A stretch of DNA of 64,000 bases, from NCBI GenBank assembly GCA_905221605.1, contig CAJNDS010000109.1, positions 1-64,000 of the forward strand. Direction: 5' to 3'. The notes beneath the pieces are model-generated. The model was given only the letters and a program-made list of their open reading frames with translations, was not told the origin of the DNA and ran no database searches. Each line of letters starts with the position of its first letter. Position 1 is the first letter of the stretch. Positions 11,182 through 22,371 of this stretch are shown here, piece by piece. The DNA comes from Symbiodinium natans. Lineage: Eukaryota; Sar; Dinophyceae; Suessiales; Symbiodiniaceae. The position numbers and the translations under genes are program-made.

Positions 11182-11437
11182 CACGCGAGCAAGTAAACCC
11201 TCAACCCTAACCCTAAACCCTAAACCCTATGTTAAACCCTACACCCTACAAGAAACACAGCGAAACAGGTTTAGGGGGTTAGGGGTCGCTTGGGGGTCCC
11301 AAGTACAGTACTTATACATACGTCTCCATTAACCAAGGAATGAAAAGGCTAAACTTGTTGCTTCTTCCCATAAGGTACCAAACAAAGTCAAATGTTCAAC
11401 TGTTGGCTACCAAGATAGTAGTACATGGCGAACTTAC

Positions 11438-12477
11438 TGTTGGAGCTCCCATTGGGCATCTTGGAGCTTACTGGCCGAGAAGCAGCTCGCCCAATGTAGG
11501 ACGCCACATGCTTGATGAAGGCATCGAGGTCGCTGTCCATACTGTGCTGTTTCACACAAACAGCCAGAAGGTAGTCGAGGTTTAGGTTGTCATTCTTCGA
11601 CGACTGCTGGAAAGGCAGTGCTTTCCCCAAGGCAGCAAAGGCTGAGGCGAAAAGCTGCAGCAAGCAAGTGTGGCACAGCACTTCCTTCGCATCCGGCCTG
11701 TTCACCAAGAGCTTCAGATGTCCTAGAAAGGTCTGCAGCACCCGTGAGCTCACATCACCCAAAGAGCCCACCACCTGGCCAGCAGAATGTGTCAATGCTT
11801 GGTCATAAGACTTCATGCATTCCTGTATGGCCTTCTTTCGCTGGGGGAAAATAAGGCGTGAGGTTGGCCAGCTTTGAATCAAGGATGAGAGCAGAATGGC
11901 TGAGAGGAGCAAATGCGACGTCTCTTGGCCTGGCTTGCGGGGGCTTTTGACAAGTTCCTTGAGGTCAGCAGCCATGTCTTGCATCAAGGTCTCGCGCGAC
12001 TTGTTGCTCCAGGCATGTTCAAAGCGGGTACAGAAGTCATCTAACCATGCAAGAAGCCGGTTTATGCCCTCTATCGCGTCGATGAACGCTTCGTCTGTCA
12101 TTTCGGATACATCAGCAGCAAGACCGTGCTGAAGAAACACCATCCTGAGCCCGGCTTTGACAAGCTTGCAAGCCGGCACTGGGAGCAGAAAGGCTGCTGC
12201 GTTACTGCACGTGGCGACGAAGTCGAAGCTGTGCCCGGGCTTTTCATGCCAGGTCACCTTCAAACGGCCGTCCTCCCAACGGATGACTTCTGGTGATAAA
12301 CCCAAAGGGTGCTCAGTACCTACATAGTAGAAAGTAGGGTTTCTATACTTGGAATTACTTTTAAGGTTTGGGTATGTGCCCCCCATATAGGTACTTATGA
12401 CCCTTTGGGACAAGGTAGCTAGGCGTGCTGCTTCCAACGGACTGGGAGCACCAATCTGAACATGAGCTTTCTTTCCC
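11438..12477 (-). CDS. Long (1.04-kb) exon of an unrecognised protein
   Basis: The longest uninterrupted exon of the intron-rich genes. It starts after acceptor CAGAGTAG, the end of a family 2 element, with GKKAHVQIGAPSPLEAARLA. It ends at donor GTAAGTTC after RPVSSKMPNGSSN. The middle is Leu/Ala-rich helical sequence (for example DAIEGINRLLAWLDDFCTRF and LLVNRPDAKEVLCHTCLLQL) without a motif I recognise. No start codon is present, so it is an internal exon. A 109-bp inverted-repeat element (12301-12409) is read through in frame near the N-terminal side. Confidence 0.65.
12301..12409 (-). mobile_element. Inverted-repeat element inside an open exon (family CCCAAAGGGT)
   Basis: Perfect end pair CCCAAAGGGT/ACCCTTTGGG, followed inward by AGTACCTA and its complement. 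It lies in the long exon and keeps the frame open. I could not find donor and acceptor sites that remove it in phase, so it may be translated, or spliced with unusual borders. Confidence 0.6.
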
Positions 12478-12645
12478 CTACTCTGGAGTAGATCCTGGAA
12501 AAAAAGTACGTATTTTTTTGGTACAAGTAGCTATAGTAGGAACCCAGAACCAAAAAACGTATGTGTTTTTTGAGTATAAGTAGCTATAGTAGGAACCCAG
12601 AACCAAAAAAAACATTAAAGTAAAGTACTCCCAAAACCCAGTTTC
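12478..12645 (-). mobile_element. Introner-like element, family 2, with TTTC target duplication
   Basis: Plus-strand TTTC directly precedes CCCTACTCTGGAGTA and directly follows CCCAAAACCCAG, a perfect 4-bp duplication. On the minus strand this gives GAAAC at the 5' side, a possible GA donor, and GAGTAG as acceptor for the long exon at 12477. The ~60-bp inner module is duplicated. Confidence 0.7.
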
Positions 12646-12709
12646 AGCATAGTTTCAGAACACGCCCCCCCCCCCCCCTCCCCCTCCCTCCCTGGCTGAC
12701 AACAACGAC

Positions 12710-12773
12710 TATTGTTGCAAGCTGGGAATCAAAGAAGCAGTTCGCCATGCGTTCGCCCACTTCAGCACGGAAA
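12710..12773 (-). CDS. Short exon upstream of the long exon
   Basis: Acceptor TAAGTTACAG and donor GTCGTTG; 64 nt reading FRAEVGERMANCFFDSQLAT. It probably belongs to the same gene as the long exon. A G-rich run (minus strand) follows the donor. Confidence 0.55.
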
Positions 12774-13211
12774 CTGTAACTTACAAACTCCAGGATTGGA
12801 TTCGGCAGGCAGCACGCCCAAAAGAGCCGAACCCCAACCACAAACAACAGACCAGAACCCGACCCACAAAAGCCCCACCCCGCCAAGCAGCATTAGATTT
12901 AGGGTTTAGGGTTTAGCGTTTAGGGTGTAGGGTGTAGGGTTTATTCTGTAGTTAAAGTGGTGCCTGGTGCCTGGCCTGTGCAGCAATCTGCCATGCCGTA
13001 GCTGACATGATACACTCACCAGCAGACAGTCAGGGGTGGGGCGGCAGGAAGAACAGCGCTGGGTCTACTTGTGGTGCGCGTAGCTGGAGGCAACATGAGG
13101 AATCACTGTTGACAAGGAAGGTCATGCACCATGGCTCATGAGGTTAGAACTTCACAAACCCTAAACTTTAACCCCTGAACCCTAAACCCTAAACCGTCTG
13201 GCAGTGGTGTA

Positions 13212-13353
13212 CTTGGAGGTTCATGGTACTTACTAACCAATTATAACTGTGCTCATAACCCACGTATGCGTCCCTTAAGTGCCCCAAGATGGGTATAAGT
13301 ACATTTATAATAAGTACTGTCAAAATGGTTATCAAGTACCATGAACCTCTAAG
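13212..13353 (-). mobile_element. Inverted-repeat element, family 5 (CTTGGAGGTTCATGGTACTT)
   Basis: Ends CTTGGAGGTTCATGGTACTT and AAGTACCATGAACCTCTAAG are near-perfect inverted copies, continuing inward as AACCA/TGGTT. Single-ended matches occur near 26940-26965 (GTGAACCTCCAAG), 27276-27296 (ATGAACCTTCAAG) and at the donor side of the exon at 32451-32512. Confidence 0.75.
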
Positions 13354-13382
13354 TAACCACCCCCCCCCCCCCCCCCCCTAAC

Positions 13383-13490
13383 ATGGTCCTTCAGGAGCTG
13401 AATCTCCACCTGTCGATTCGGAGTTGCCCAGGCCCATGGTGAGTCCGTGTGCTTCTCGAGCTGCACGGGCGGCTGGAGGCCAATGAGCTC
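13383..13490 (-). CDS. Exon, unknown product
   Basis: Acceptor ACCCCAG and donor GTTAGGG frame exactly 36 codons: ELIGLQPPVQLEKHTDSPWA, then WATPNRQVEIQLLKDH. GC-rich third positions and clean borders make this a confident exon. Confidence 0.65.
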
Positions 13491-13842
13491 CTGGGGTTTG
13501 GGTCTTTAGGGTTAGGGTTTAGGGTTTAGGGCTTAGGGTTTGGGGTTTGGGGTTTGGGGTTTGGGGTTTGGGGTTTAGGGCTTAGGGTTTGGCGCTCAGA
13601 GTCTAATGGTCACGATTTCTGCACCTTGTTTTCCTCTGAGGCATGACTTTCAGGCAAGACTGAACCGTGAGCCACGAACCTCCGTTGCAGCATGCGACAA
13701 CATAGCAATCCACTCTGTACCCTAGGGGCATATGTCTGCTGTCTTCCTGATAAGCAGGCGTTTCTGTCCAAGGAGCAGCACAAATTGCTTACGAATTGTG
13801 CGAGCTGCTTACGAAGTGTTTCTGGAGGTCTTACTTACGAGC

Positions 13843-13953
13843 CTTGGGGACCACATGACCCCTAAAAGATAATTATGCTTCATGTACCACATCCGGAGTA
13901 GTAAAAAGTCTGGCGTGCATGACCCCAATTTTCGGGTTCATGTCGTCCCCGAC
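13843..13953 (-). mobile_element. Inverted-repeat element, family 7 (CTTGGGGACGACATGAACCC)
   Basis: Left CTTGGGGACCACATGACCCC and right GGGTTCATGTCGTCCCCG are inverted copies. The same ends border introns of the DUF1295 genes and the element at 59174-59375. Confidence 0.7.
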
Positions 13954-14133
13954 GCTCTTACGCAGTAGTCAAACTTCAGAGGGCTGCTTAAGGGCACGGG
14001 AACCCAAAATTAGGGTTTAGGTGTTTTTTGCGGTTTAGGGTTTAGCCCTCTACAACTAGGGTCTATGCTGGCGCAAGTTTAGTATTCGAAAAAAGAGATC
14101 AAAGTCCTGACCTCGCCAGTCACGGTATTTAAC

Positions 14134-14574
14134 CTGAAACCACTCTCAGCGAGTCCATTTGTGGTACTGGTACTGTGATGGAATTAGGTACCCACCAAAA
14201 ACCATACTAAATGAGGCTTGGGGTACCCATAATCCCATCCTGGTACTACAACTGGACCCCCTCAGCCAACTTTAGAAAACGTTCCTGCGACACAAACTCC
14301 CGTCAATGCTGGTCTTTCCGGGATTGTTCAGTAGCCCTGTGAACAAAGTATTTGGAGCCAGGCAACACACAAGCCTTAACAAAAAGACATACTGCTGAGC
14401 AGCCTCACAAAGGGGAGGGATCGTGGCTCGATTGAAGCTTCTAGCCGAGGCACAGTCAAGATGTACTCCCCATTCTGCGAAATCTCGAACTTGGTTGGAT
14501 TCTTCCCGCGAACTGTCCACGTCCCAAACGGAAACCTGCGCTGCGGTGTCAGAAGGTCTTGAATAGAATTGTAG
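14134..14574 (-). CDS. Two linked exons, unknown product
   Basis: Exon 14574-14393 (acceptor CAACAACAG, donor GTATGTC) reads LLTPQRRFPFGTWTVRGKNP, then FEISQNGEYILTVPRLEASI and FVRLLS. Exon 14172-14134 (acceptor CATCACAG, donor CAG/GTTAAA) reads IPVPQMDSLRVVS. Their phases agree. The intron between them ends in the inverted end of a TIR element. A longer frame in another phase over the first exon (VSVWDVDSSREESN) is judged a shadow. Confidence 0.65.
14173..14250 (-). mobile_element. Introner-like element, family 4 (GTACTGTGATGGAATTA ends)
   Basis: About 25-bp imperfect inverted ends: GTACTGTGATGGAATTAGG and its counterpart ending CCCATCCTGGTAC, both also holding GGTACCC. Its minus-strand end CATCACAG is the acceptor of the 14172 exon. 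Confidence 0.65.
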
Positions 14575-14934
14575 CTGTTGTTGTGTGAGGAAAAGGCAAG
14601 ACACCCGCAAAACCCAAGCCCTAAACCCCAAACTCTAAACCCTAAACCCCGGATAAAACTCTACAGCCCAGGCCCTCAAAACCCTTTTAGCAACCTTGGG
14701 CCTTTGGTCGAATTTTCAACCCCCCGGCCCAAGGAACCGCCTACTCCCCGTCACCATCCCCATGCCCGCCCCCTAAACCTCTAATAGGCCTCCAGACCCT
14801 GAACCCAAAGCCCTAAACCTGTGTTCGCCCCATGATGACCCCAAACCCCAAACCCTAAACCCCAACACCTAAAACCTAAACCCTACACCCTAAACCCTAA
14901 ACCCTAAACAACCCTAAGCCCTAACCCCTTCCAC

Positions 14935-15035
14935 CTGCAGAGTCTCAGCTTGATCCGGCTCAAGCAGCCGTCCACTCCCGAAGCCATGGCTTGCCCAGAG
15001 TCTCGCGATGCTGTCGGCCAGGACCACAGGCCACG
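14935..15035 (-). CDS. Exon, unknown product
   Basis: Acceptor ACCCCAAG and donor CAG/GTGGAAG. Reads AWPVVLADSIARLWASHGFG, then GRLLEPDQAETLQ. Confidence 0.6.
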
Positions 15036-15327
15036 CTTGGGGTTTAGGGTTTAATTAGAGTTTAGGGTTTAGGGTTTAGGGTTTAGGGTTTAGGGTTTGG
15101 GGGTGTAGGGTTTAGTTAAGAAAGTTAGATCTTTTACAGGGATAAAGGGATGTCTGGTGTGAGGGCGTTGATTGAGGTGCTAGGGCTTGGGTTTTGTAGG
15201 GTATAGGGTTTAGGGTTTAGGGTTTAGGGTTTAGGGTTTAGGGTTATAGGGTTTAGGGGGGTGACAGGGTTAAGGGCTGATAAGGGTTACGGGTTTAGGG
15301 TTTCGGGCTTGGAAAGGTTGAAGGTAT

Positions 15328-15415
15328 ATATGGCTGCCACCACTTCGAGCAGGAGAACAATGAGTTAGCATGACGCAACTTTTGAACGCTAGAAGCCGAA
15401 CATTGCGCGAAAGCC
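15328..15415 (-). CDS. Exon, unknown product
   Basis: Acceptor GGTCTCAG opens a frame reading AFAQCSASSVQKLRHANSLF and CSKWWQPYI. The donor is uncertain, near TATATACC. Confidence 0.45.
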
Positions 15416-15822
15416 CTGAGACCGCAAAACCCCGAAATCCAAACAACCCTCAACTTTAAGGAGTTGCAGAGTTGACGGGGGGTTGGGTGGGGGGGGGGGG
15501 GGGGGGTGTGCTAAGCCCTGCGCACAATAAGACTCATAAACCGTTAGGGTTTAGTGGGTTTAGGGTTACCCGAAACCCTACAAACCAAAGGCCTTGAGGG
15601 ATTGACCATAGTCTGCGACGTGAACTTCGTATCTTGGCCTGTCGCCCAAGTCCCTATAGGCGCCACGCCTTCTATAAGGGCACGCATGCATTAACCCAAA
15701 ACCCTTAGCCCAAATCGCAAATCCTAAACCCCAAACCCTGAATCCAGAAGCAGGAGGGGTACCCTAAACCCTAAACCCTAAACCCTAAGCCCTAAGCCCT
15801 AAACCCTAAACCCTAAACCCAC

Positions 15823-15947
15823 CTGCAGGTCCTTTTGTCTGCACATGCACAATGCGCACGGGGAGATGGAGAGGCGGTGCTTCTTGCGCTCCCTCTTCCG
15901 GAGCGGGAGGGTCCAGGATGGGAGGCTGTGAGGGCTTCATTTCATCC
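15823..15947 (-). CDS. Exon, proline/glutamate-rich, unknown product
   Basis: Acceptor GCGTTGCAG and donor GCAG/GTGGG. Reads EMKPSQPPILDPPAPEEGAQ, then PLHLPVRIVHVQTKGPA. Borders are clean on both sides. Confidence 0.65.
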
Positions 15948-16755
15948 CTGCAACGCCCGACAAAGCCACAAACCGTTCAACCCTTATAAGCCCTAAGCCC
16001 CTAAAACCCTCAAACCCGAAACCCCTAATTGAAGCCTTGTGAAACCCAAACCCCTAAAACCCGTGAACCCTCACAAACCCTAAAACCCCTAAACCCCATA
16101 AACCCCGAAAACCCTCAAACCCTTGTAAACCCCAAAACCCCAGAAACCCCTAAAACGTAAAACCAAAAAAACCTTGTAAACCCTAAACCCCTAAGCCCCA
16201 TACACCCCAAGGACATCCCCAAGAACCCTACAATTCCCCAGCCCGGAACCCTCCGAAGCCCCTAAACCCTAAACCCTATAAACCTAACCCTAAACCCTAT
16301 AACCCTAACACTTCCGCCTGGCACGACAAAGGTCCTTGAGGGCCGGGGCAGACAGTTGTTGGGTTTAGGTTTAAAGGTCCAAAGCCCTGAACCCTGAAAA
16401 AAGTCTAAGTCTCATTCAGTGGGTTCTTCTTGCCGTCTGCAACCCTGCGCGTCACACACCTCGAGGTGAGACGGCTGAAAATGGCAATAGCGGCACCCCA
16501 GGCAAAAGCTCCAAAACCTGAAAAACTCAGACACAAATCAAAACCTTTTAATCCCAAACCCTGAATGTCAAACCCTCTTAGCCCCAAGCTAGCACCCTAT
16601 AAGAGCCCTTGCCGCTATTCACCATGCAAAGAGAGAAGGTCACAGGAGGCCGCTACTCGTTGTGAAGGCCTGGAGTTGTGAGTGAGGATTGGCACGAAAC
16701 TCATGTTCCTGGCGTTTAGGGTCGAGACTTTGGTATCTGGGGGGGGGGGGGGGGG

Positions 16756-16943
16756 AAGGGGGTGGGTTAAGATACTTGTTGTTCAGGTTTGTTTCGGGAA
16801 GCTTTGCTATTGATGTTTGTGACGGTTCAACATCTAAGCTTTCGGGATCAGGAAATGCCGGGCTCGTGGAATAGGCCTCCTGTGATAGCAAATTGACATC
16901 TCTGCTCGCAAGCCGGCCGTTTCGATCGAGGAGTCTCAGCAGC
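16756..16943 (-). CDS. Exon, unknown product
   Basis: Acceptor CCTCTCAG opens a frame reading LLRLLDRNGRLASRDVNLLS, then AYSTSPAFPDPESLDVEPSQ, and runs to a C run (minus strand). The remainder of 16400-17540 holds CCCTAAA-type repeats, an (AT)n stretch near 17390-17440 and a possible short C-terminal exon near 16405-16468 whose strand I cannot settle. Confidence 0.5.
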
Positions 16944-18096
16944 CTGAGAGGGGTTTAGGGGTTTAGGGTTCAGGGTTTAGGGTTTAGGGTGGCCTGAGAG
17001 AGTCGAATGCTCGTCGCAACAGCTCCCTGGCCGATTAGATGAAACACCCGAAGCCCTAAATAAACCCTAAACCCTGAATAAGCCCTAAACAAACCCTAAA
17101 TAAACCCTAAATAAACCCTAAATAAAACCTAAAAAAACCCTAAACCCTGAATAAGCCCTAAATGAACCCTAAATAAACCCAAATAAGCCCTAAGTAAGCC
17201 CTAGACAAACCCCAAATTAGCCCTAAATCCTAAACCATAAGCCCAGCGAGTGACTACAAGCAGCCATTCAGGGAATGACTCTGCTGCGAAACAGAGCTAA
17301 AGTTCCATGTACCTACACAGCACACATATACATATAGGCCCTCAGAAGTCACTATGTAGTAAGCCCTAGACCCTAAACCCTATAGAATCGGAATATATAT
17401 ATATATATATGTATATACATATATATATATATATATTTGTTTATAGGCCCTGAGAAGTCACAAGATGGTAAAACCCAAACCCTAAACCCTAGCCCTAAAG
17501 GCTAAACCCTGAACCCTATAAAGGAACTCCTTTGCAGCAAGTCGCGACTATACAGGTGCACGTGCCCTTACGGGTTGGGGGTTTCCAGGTTTCGGGACCG
17601 CGTCGCCACATCCTGCAAAATAAGCACCAAATCACGAGCATGACAGGACTCTTATCGGATTCATCTTCTAGGGTTTTTCTGGGTAGCCAAAACAGGTCAA
17701 ATGCAAGGAGCTTGGATGATTAAGCCCTGAAACATTGTGGATAAACCCCGACAACGGCAGACCCGCAAACCCCGTAGATGGGCTGCCGGCCACGTGCTTC
17801 AGTGAAGATAAGCCCTGAGGCTGCAACGCCTGCGTGCTACGCCGGATGGGGCTACGCCGTTGCAAGCTTCAGGGTGAAAGAGCTTAGCCTTGCAGCTGAA
17901 AAGAAGACTTGGGGCCCTAAACCCTAAACCCTAATCCCTAAACCCTAAACCCACCCTCAACCCTAAACCCTAAACCCTAAACCCTAAAGGGTTTAAGGTC
18001 TCAGGGTTTGCAGAACTTGGGGGTGTAGGGTTTGGCATGCGACTGAAGGGTTTTCAGATTGTGTTTCGGGTTTAAGGTGTCCTGGTTCCATTAGTT

Positions 18097-18205
18097 TAGG
18101 GTTTAGGGTTTAGGGTTTAGGGTTTAGGGTTTAGGGTTTAGGGTTTAGGGTTTAGGGTTTAGGGTTTAGGGTTTAGGGTTTAGGGTTTAGGGTTTAGGGT
18201 TTAGG
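18097..18205. repeat. TTTAGGG array, about 15 perfect units
   Basis: Uninterrupted TTTAGGG units with no substitutions, lying in copy A of the segmental duplication. Copy B lacks an equivalent array at the matching place (near 22490), so it arose or was lost after duplication. Confidence 0.9.
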
Positions 18206-18906
18206 ACCCTCTCACTGGTGCCTAGTTTGTATAAACGGTGTCAGGGTCTGGGTTTAGGGTGTTGGTGTAGAAGCATCACTGCAATACGCATGGTCATCAC
18301 TGAGACTGGTGACTAGATGGCGTCTGGACTTGTGATCCTGCAATGATCCATATACTGAAATTAGACAGGATGCTGAACCCTAAGACCCCATAAGCTGTAC
18401 ACCCCAAATCGAGCAGCACCCAGCATCCAAATTCCCTTTAAAGAACCAGCAACCTCAAACCCCGAAATCCTGAAGCCCCCAAAACTTCAGGTTTAGGGTT
18501 CCCAAACCCTAAACCCTGAATCCCACACCCCATTGCCCAAACCCTAAACCCTAAACCCTGAGACCCTAAGCCCCTAAACTTTGGCCAATTTGATCTCCGA
18601 GGATGACAGCACTCTCCCCCTCCGCCCCTTTAGGGTTTAGGGTCTAGCCTGGCCCCCGCCACCCCCCCGCCCCCAGGTTTTCGCTCCCAGGCACGAAGTC
18701 CAAGAGGCTTTCCAGGCTTGTATGGCAGCCCCAGGGTTTTTTGAAGAGTTTAGGGTTTGGTTTGAAGGGTTTAGGGTTCATAGGGTTTATGGGGTTTATG
18801 GGGTTTTAGGGTTTAGAGCTAGATTGATTCAAGGGTTTCTAGGGTTCAGGGTTTTAGGGTACAGGCTGTGTGCTTCAGGTTTAGGTTCTACCTGCCGGGC
18901 TTAGGG

Positions 18907-20199
18907 CTAGTAGCCACAAGCTACAGGACAAGTGTAGCACCAATAATAGATGGAAATGAAGCAGGCCACCCAGGCCAGAAACTTACTCAGCGCTTTGGAG
19001 TGCAGGCCAGGTATGAGCGTGGCGGTCTGCGCCGCGTAGGCTGGAAACTCCTCGGGATAGCGCTGCGCCAGGTAGCTGTCGGAGTTGGGCATAATCACGA
19101 AGACAAAGGTGAAGATCATGAAGATGGGGATGCTCACCGCGCAGGTGGTGCCAGAGGCCAGCCCCCAGCCGGTGTAGGCAAAGAGGTCCCCGAAGTAGTT
19201 GGGATGAATGCTCCAAGCAGCCAGGCCCTCTTTGTGAAGCTTCCCTTTGTGTTCTGGCCGGGCCTTCCAGCGGAAACGGCCCACTTCATAGGCCAGGGAA
19301 TACAAGGATCCTCCCACATATAGACCCAGCCCCACCTGATCTCTGCCTGGGAAGCGGATGTCTGGATTCATCGTACAGACGCCAAACATGTAGGCGAGCG
19401 TTGGCAAGCCGATCACGTAAATGACGAAGAGCAGGCCAAAGCTGGCAGGGCAGAACCAAGTAGGCGTCTCTTGCCCCCAAATCGTGACAAGCACCTTGGG
19501 GACGAAAGATGAACCCTAAAAGGGTTTATGGTTCATACAACCTTAATGGGAATGATAGTAGTACTAGGGGAATATGACCCCAATCCTGGAGTTCATAGAT
19601 ATGAACCCTACAAGGGCTTATGGTTCATACAGCCTTAATGGGAATGATCGTAGTCTAGGGCCAATTTCAGGGTTCATAATTCCCTAAGGGTCCACGTACC
19701 TAAGTAGAGAATACTTGGGCCTTAAAGTACCTCCTACTTCGGGACGTTGGGGCCCAAGATTTGGTCCTAAACCCTAAACCCCAAACCCTAAACCCTAAAC
19801 CCTAGGTCCTTATAAGGAGGCACCTTGCTTGTGAAGAGGCCCCCGATGACGTGCAAGCTGAAGGTGTTGGCATACCAAAAGTAGGCAGCCATCCTCGAGC
19901 ACCAGATGAACCCTAAAATGGTTTGGGGTTTAGGGTTTAGGCCCGTAGGGTGTAGGGTTTAGGGTTTAGGGTTTAGGGTTTTAGGGACCCCATATTGCGA
20001 GACCCCCTATGGCTAAAACCGCTCTTGAGGTATACGAACCATAAGCACTTTTAGGGTTCATGTCGTCCCCAAGGATCTCAGTCACAAGTAGCACAGAGCA
20101 AGCGCATTTCCATGGTAAGCGGCTGCCTCGAGTGCCGTCACCCCTCCACTGGATCCATTTCCTGAGTTCTGGTAGGGAATCCGTCATATACGTTACCAT
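18907..20199 (-). CDS. DUF1295 / steroid 5-alpha-reductase-like membrane enzyme, copy A
   Basis: Exons in coding order: 20199-20078, 19893-19824, 19494-18907 (stop TAG), about 259 residues. The domain shows NPDIRFPGRDQ, the hallmark IHPNYFGDLFAYTGWGL and the C-terminal YLAQRYPEEFPAYAAQT, followed by ATLIPGL, with several hydrophobic segments. Known relatives are membrane oxidoreductases that reduce double bonds in sterol or lipid substrates; the substrate here is unknown. Intron 1 is GA-AG with target-like GATC/GATG borders. Intron 2 is GT-AG with GTGC at both sides and family 7 ends. The last exon is uninterrupted where copy B has two introns. The first Met may not be the true start: matching upstream exons exist in copy B, whereas here one is broken by a microsatellite and a donor-like GTGACT reads GGGACT. 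Confidence 0.8.
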
Positions 20200-20540
20200 A
20201 GTACATCCATAATACTGTAGGGTTATATCACTAAGGGAAGCTACACAGTGCCCCTATGGTGGCTTCAGAAAACTCACTCAGATCATCTCAGATCCTTGTA
20301 ACTTAACGAGGGCCCAGCTTCGTAAAGTCCCCCTTGCAGCCGCAGCAGTTGGGCGCATCACCGAGTAGGGGCGCCTCCGAGGCCATCCGGCCGAGTGGCT
20401 GCAAGTCAGCGGCTCAGCGCGGTTTGCGTTGTTGTGCCCTTTGGCATTGTGAGATGACGGTTGCATGCAGCAATTGCGCAACAACTCGCAAGGGCTGAAA
20501 GCAGGCAGGACACACAGGGGTCAACCCAAAACTCGCAGTT

Positions 20541-20600
20541 TAGATATATATATATATATATAGTATATATATATAATATAATATATATATATATATATAT
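20541..20600. repeat. AT dinucleotide microsatellite
   Basis: TA repeats with small interruptions, inside the intron region upstream of DUF1295 copy A. Copy B lacks it. Frames across it (Tyr/Ile repeats) are spurious. Confidence 0.85.
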
Positions 20601-20696
20601 GGTAGTTGCAGAAGCTCTCAAGTTGGAAGGAGAAGCACCAGAGTGATCGCGAGCCGGTTCCCATGAAGCTTATACTCATGCATGATGTCAGGCTAA

Positions 20697-20812
20697 GGAA
20701 GAAGAAGAATAATAAGAAGAAGAAGAATAAGAAGAAGAAGAATAAGAAGAAGAATAAGAAGAAGAATAATAAGAAGAAGAATAAGAAGAGGAAGAAGAAG
20801 AAGAAAGTTCTC
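20697..20812. repeat. AAG/AAT trinucleotide microsatellite
   Basis: About 115 bp of AAG and AAT triplets. It sits where copy B has the middle of a membrane-segment exon (25148-25389): copy A keeps the exon ends (GTTCTCAACAAGC and GTATTTGAGAAC) but not the centre. Copy A is therefore probably damaged in its 5' half. Confidence 0.85.
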
Positions 20813-21240
20813 AAATACAAAGGCAGCTTTCTATGAAAGGGGTGACGTTGAAAAAAACGCACCCATAAGGCAACCTAGCTTGTTGAGAACCACTCCCACA
20901 TGGCGCAACAGATGTAGGGTTTAGGGTTTAGGGTTTAGGGTTTAGGGTTTAGGGTTTAGGGTTTAGGGTTTAGGATGTTGAGCACTTAAGTAAGCACCTA
21001 AACCTAACACTAAACCTTCAGCTAGAGGGTAAGGGATGAAACCCTAAACCCTAAACCCTAAACCCTAAACCCTAAACCCTAAACCCTAAACCCTAAACCC
21101 TAAACCCTAAACCCAAACCCCAAACCCTAAACCCGAAACAAGCGGCCTGGCCTTCACAGTAGCTAGTTGATCTTCGCATGGCACTGCGCCGTGTGCAGGG
21201 CAGCCTGTGTGGAGCCCGAAAGCCCAGGGCCCTGGGCACG

Positions 21241-21375
21241 CTTAGTACAAGGAGGGGCCCCTTTACTATACTAACTATAATTAATAAGGGACTGATAACC
21301 TAATTTAGGCTCCTTATAACCCAATTTAGGGCTCTTATAACTCTACGTAGAACTAGGGGGGGCCCCTCCTTGCAG
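21241..21375. mobile_element. Inverted-repeat element, family 8
   Basis: Ends TACAAGGAGGGGCCCC and GGGGCCCCTCCTTGCAG, with inner motifs TTATAACCCAATTTAGGG and CTTATAACTCTACGTAGA shared with the copies at 57.5 and 63.6 kb. Located at the junction between the two duplication copies. Confidence 0.75.
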
Positions 21376-22269
21376 GGTTGAGGGCTTAGGCCTTCATCCC
21401 GGCACGGGCGTATAACCACGTGACATGCGCGACTTATCAGCCTTCTTAGGGTTTAGGGTTTAGGGTTTAGGGTTTAGGGTTTTAGGGATAAACCTTCAAG
21501 TAGAAAGAAAAATCAGATTCGCTGCCAAGCTCAGTCAGGCACAAAGGTGCAAAGCCGGAAGGGTGCTTCACATCTCGCCTCTTTCCAATGTGCCCCAAAA
21601 CCGTAAGCCCTAACCCTAAACCCTAGCCCTAAACCCTAAACCCTAAACCCTAAACCCTAAACCCTAAACCCTAAACCCTAAGCCCCCCGACCCTACACCC
21701 TAACCCCCCCCCCCCGACCCTAAATCCTAAACCCTAAGCCGCATAGGCACTCCCAGACGCATCAGCTAGCTGGCCTCCTAAATCCCAAGGCCCGAGCTCT
21801 GGACCCTAAACACTAAGCCCTAAACAGTCAGCCCTTGTTTCCTAAACCCTCAGCCCTAAACCCTAAGACCTAGACCCCAAGACGCAGCACATTAAGTCCC
21901 CTCGCTCGCCTCTAGGTTCGGGGACCGCAGTCACACTCATCTTCGCAAAACCCCTAAACCCTAAACCCTATACCCTAAACAGTCACCAAATCACGAGCAT
22001 AACAGGACACCTATCGGATTTGTCTTCCGGGGGTTTTGGGGTAGCCAAAAACACCTCAGATATAAGGAGCCGGAAGGATGAAAAAAACATTGTGGATACA
22101 CCCCGAAAACGGCAAGACCCCCTAAACCCCGTAGATGGGCTGCCGGCCGTGCGATTCAGTGAAGATAAGCCTACGAGGCTGCCACGCCTGCGCGAAGCCG
22201 GATGGGGCTACGCCGTCGCAAGCTTCAGGGTAGAAGATCTTGCAGTTCACATCAGGCTTGTGGCTGAGG

Positions 22270-22371
22270 TTGGGATGTTCCCCCCTATACTAACAGTCCT
22301 TCATGGGATGATAGTAGGGGGGGTTCTATAATCCCGATTGAGGACTGCTAGTATAAGGGGGAGCATGCCAA
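22270..22371. mobile_element. Inverted-repeat element, family 3
   Basis: TTGGGATGTTCCCCCC with TATACTAACAGTCCTT at the left, and complements ending GGGGGAGCATGCCAAGG at the right. Absent from the matching place in copy A, so it inserted after the duplication (or was lost there). Confidence 0.75.

Larger units (their letters stand above)
17540..21240. repeat. Tandem segmental duplication, copy A
   Basis: Matches 21960-26045 in the same order. Landmarks: the AAATCACGAGCAT segment (17626/21993), CCGTAGATGGGCTGCCGGCC (17772/22130), GACTGAAGG and TTTAAGGTGTCC (18042/22431), the DUF1295 exons, GCAGCCGCAGCAGTTGGGCG (20336/24771) and CTTGTTGAGAACCACT (20880/25331). Telomere-like arrays differ greatly between copies; exons are well conserved. 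Confidence 0.8.

Noticed and set aside
14393-14574. WD-repeat-like frame (VSVWDVDSSREESN)
   Set aside because: Another frame of the same exon is bounded by good splice signals and joins in phase to the next exon; the WD-like string is a single short match.
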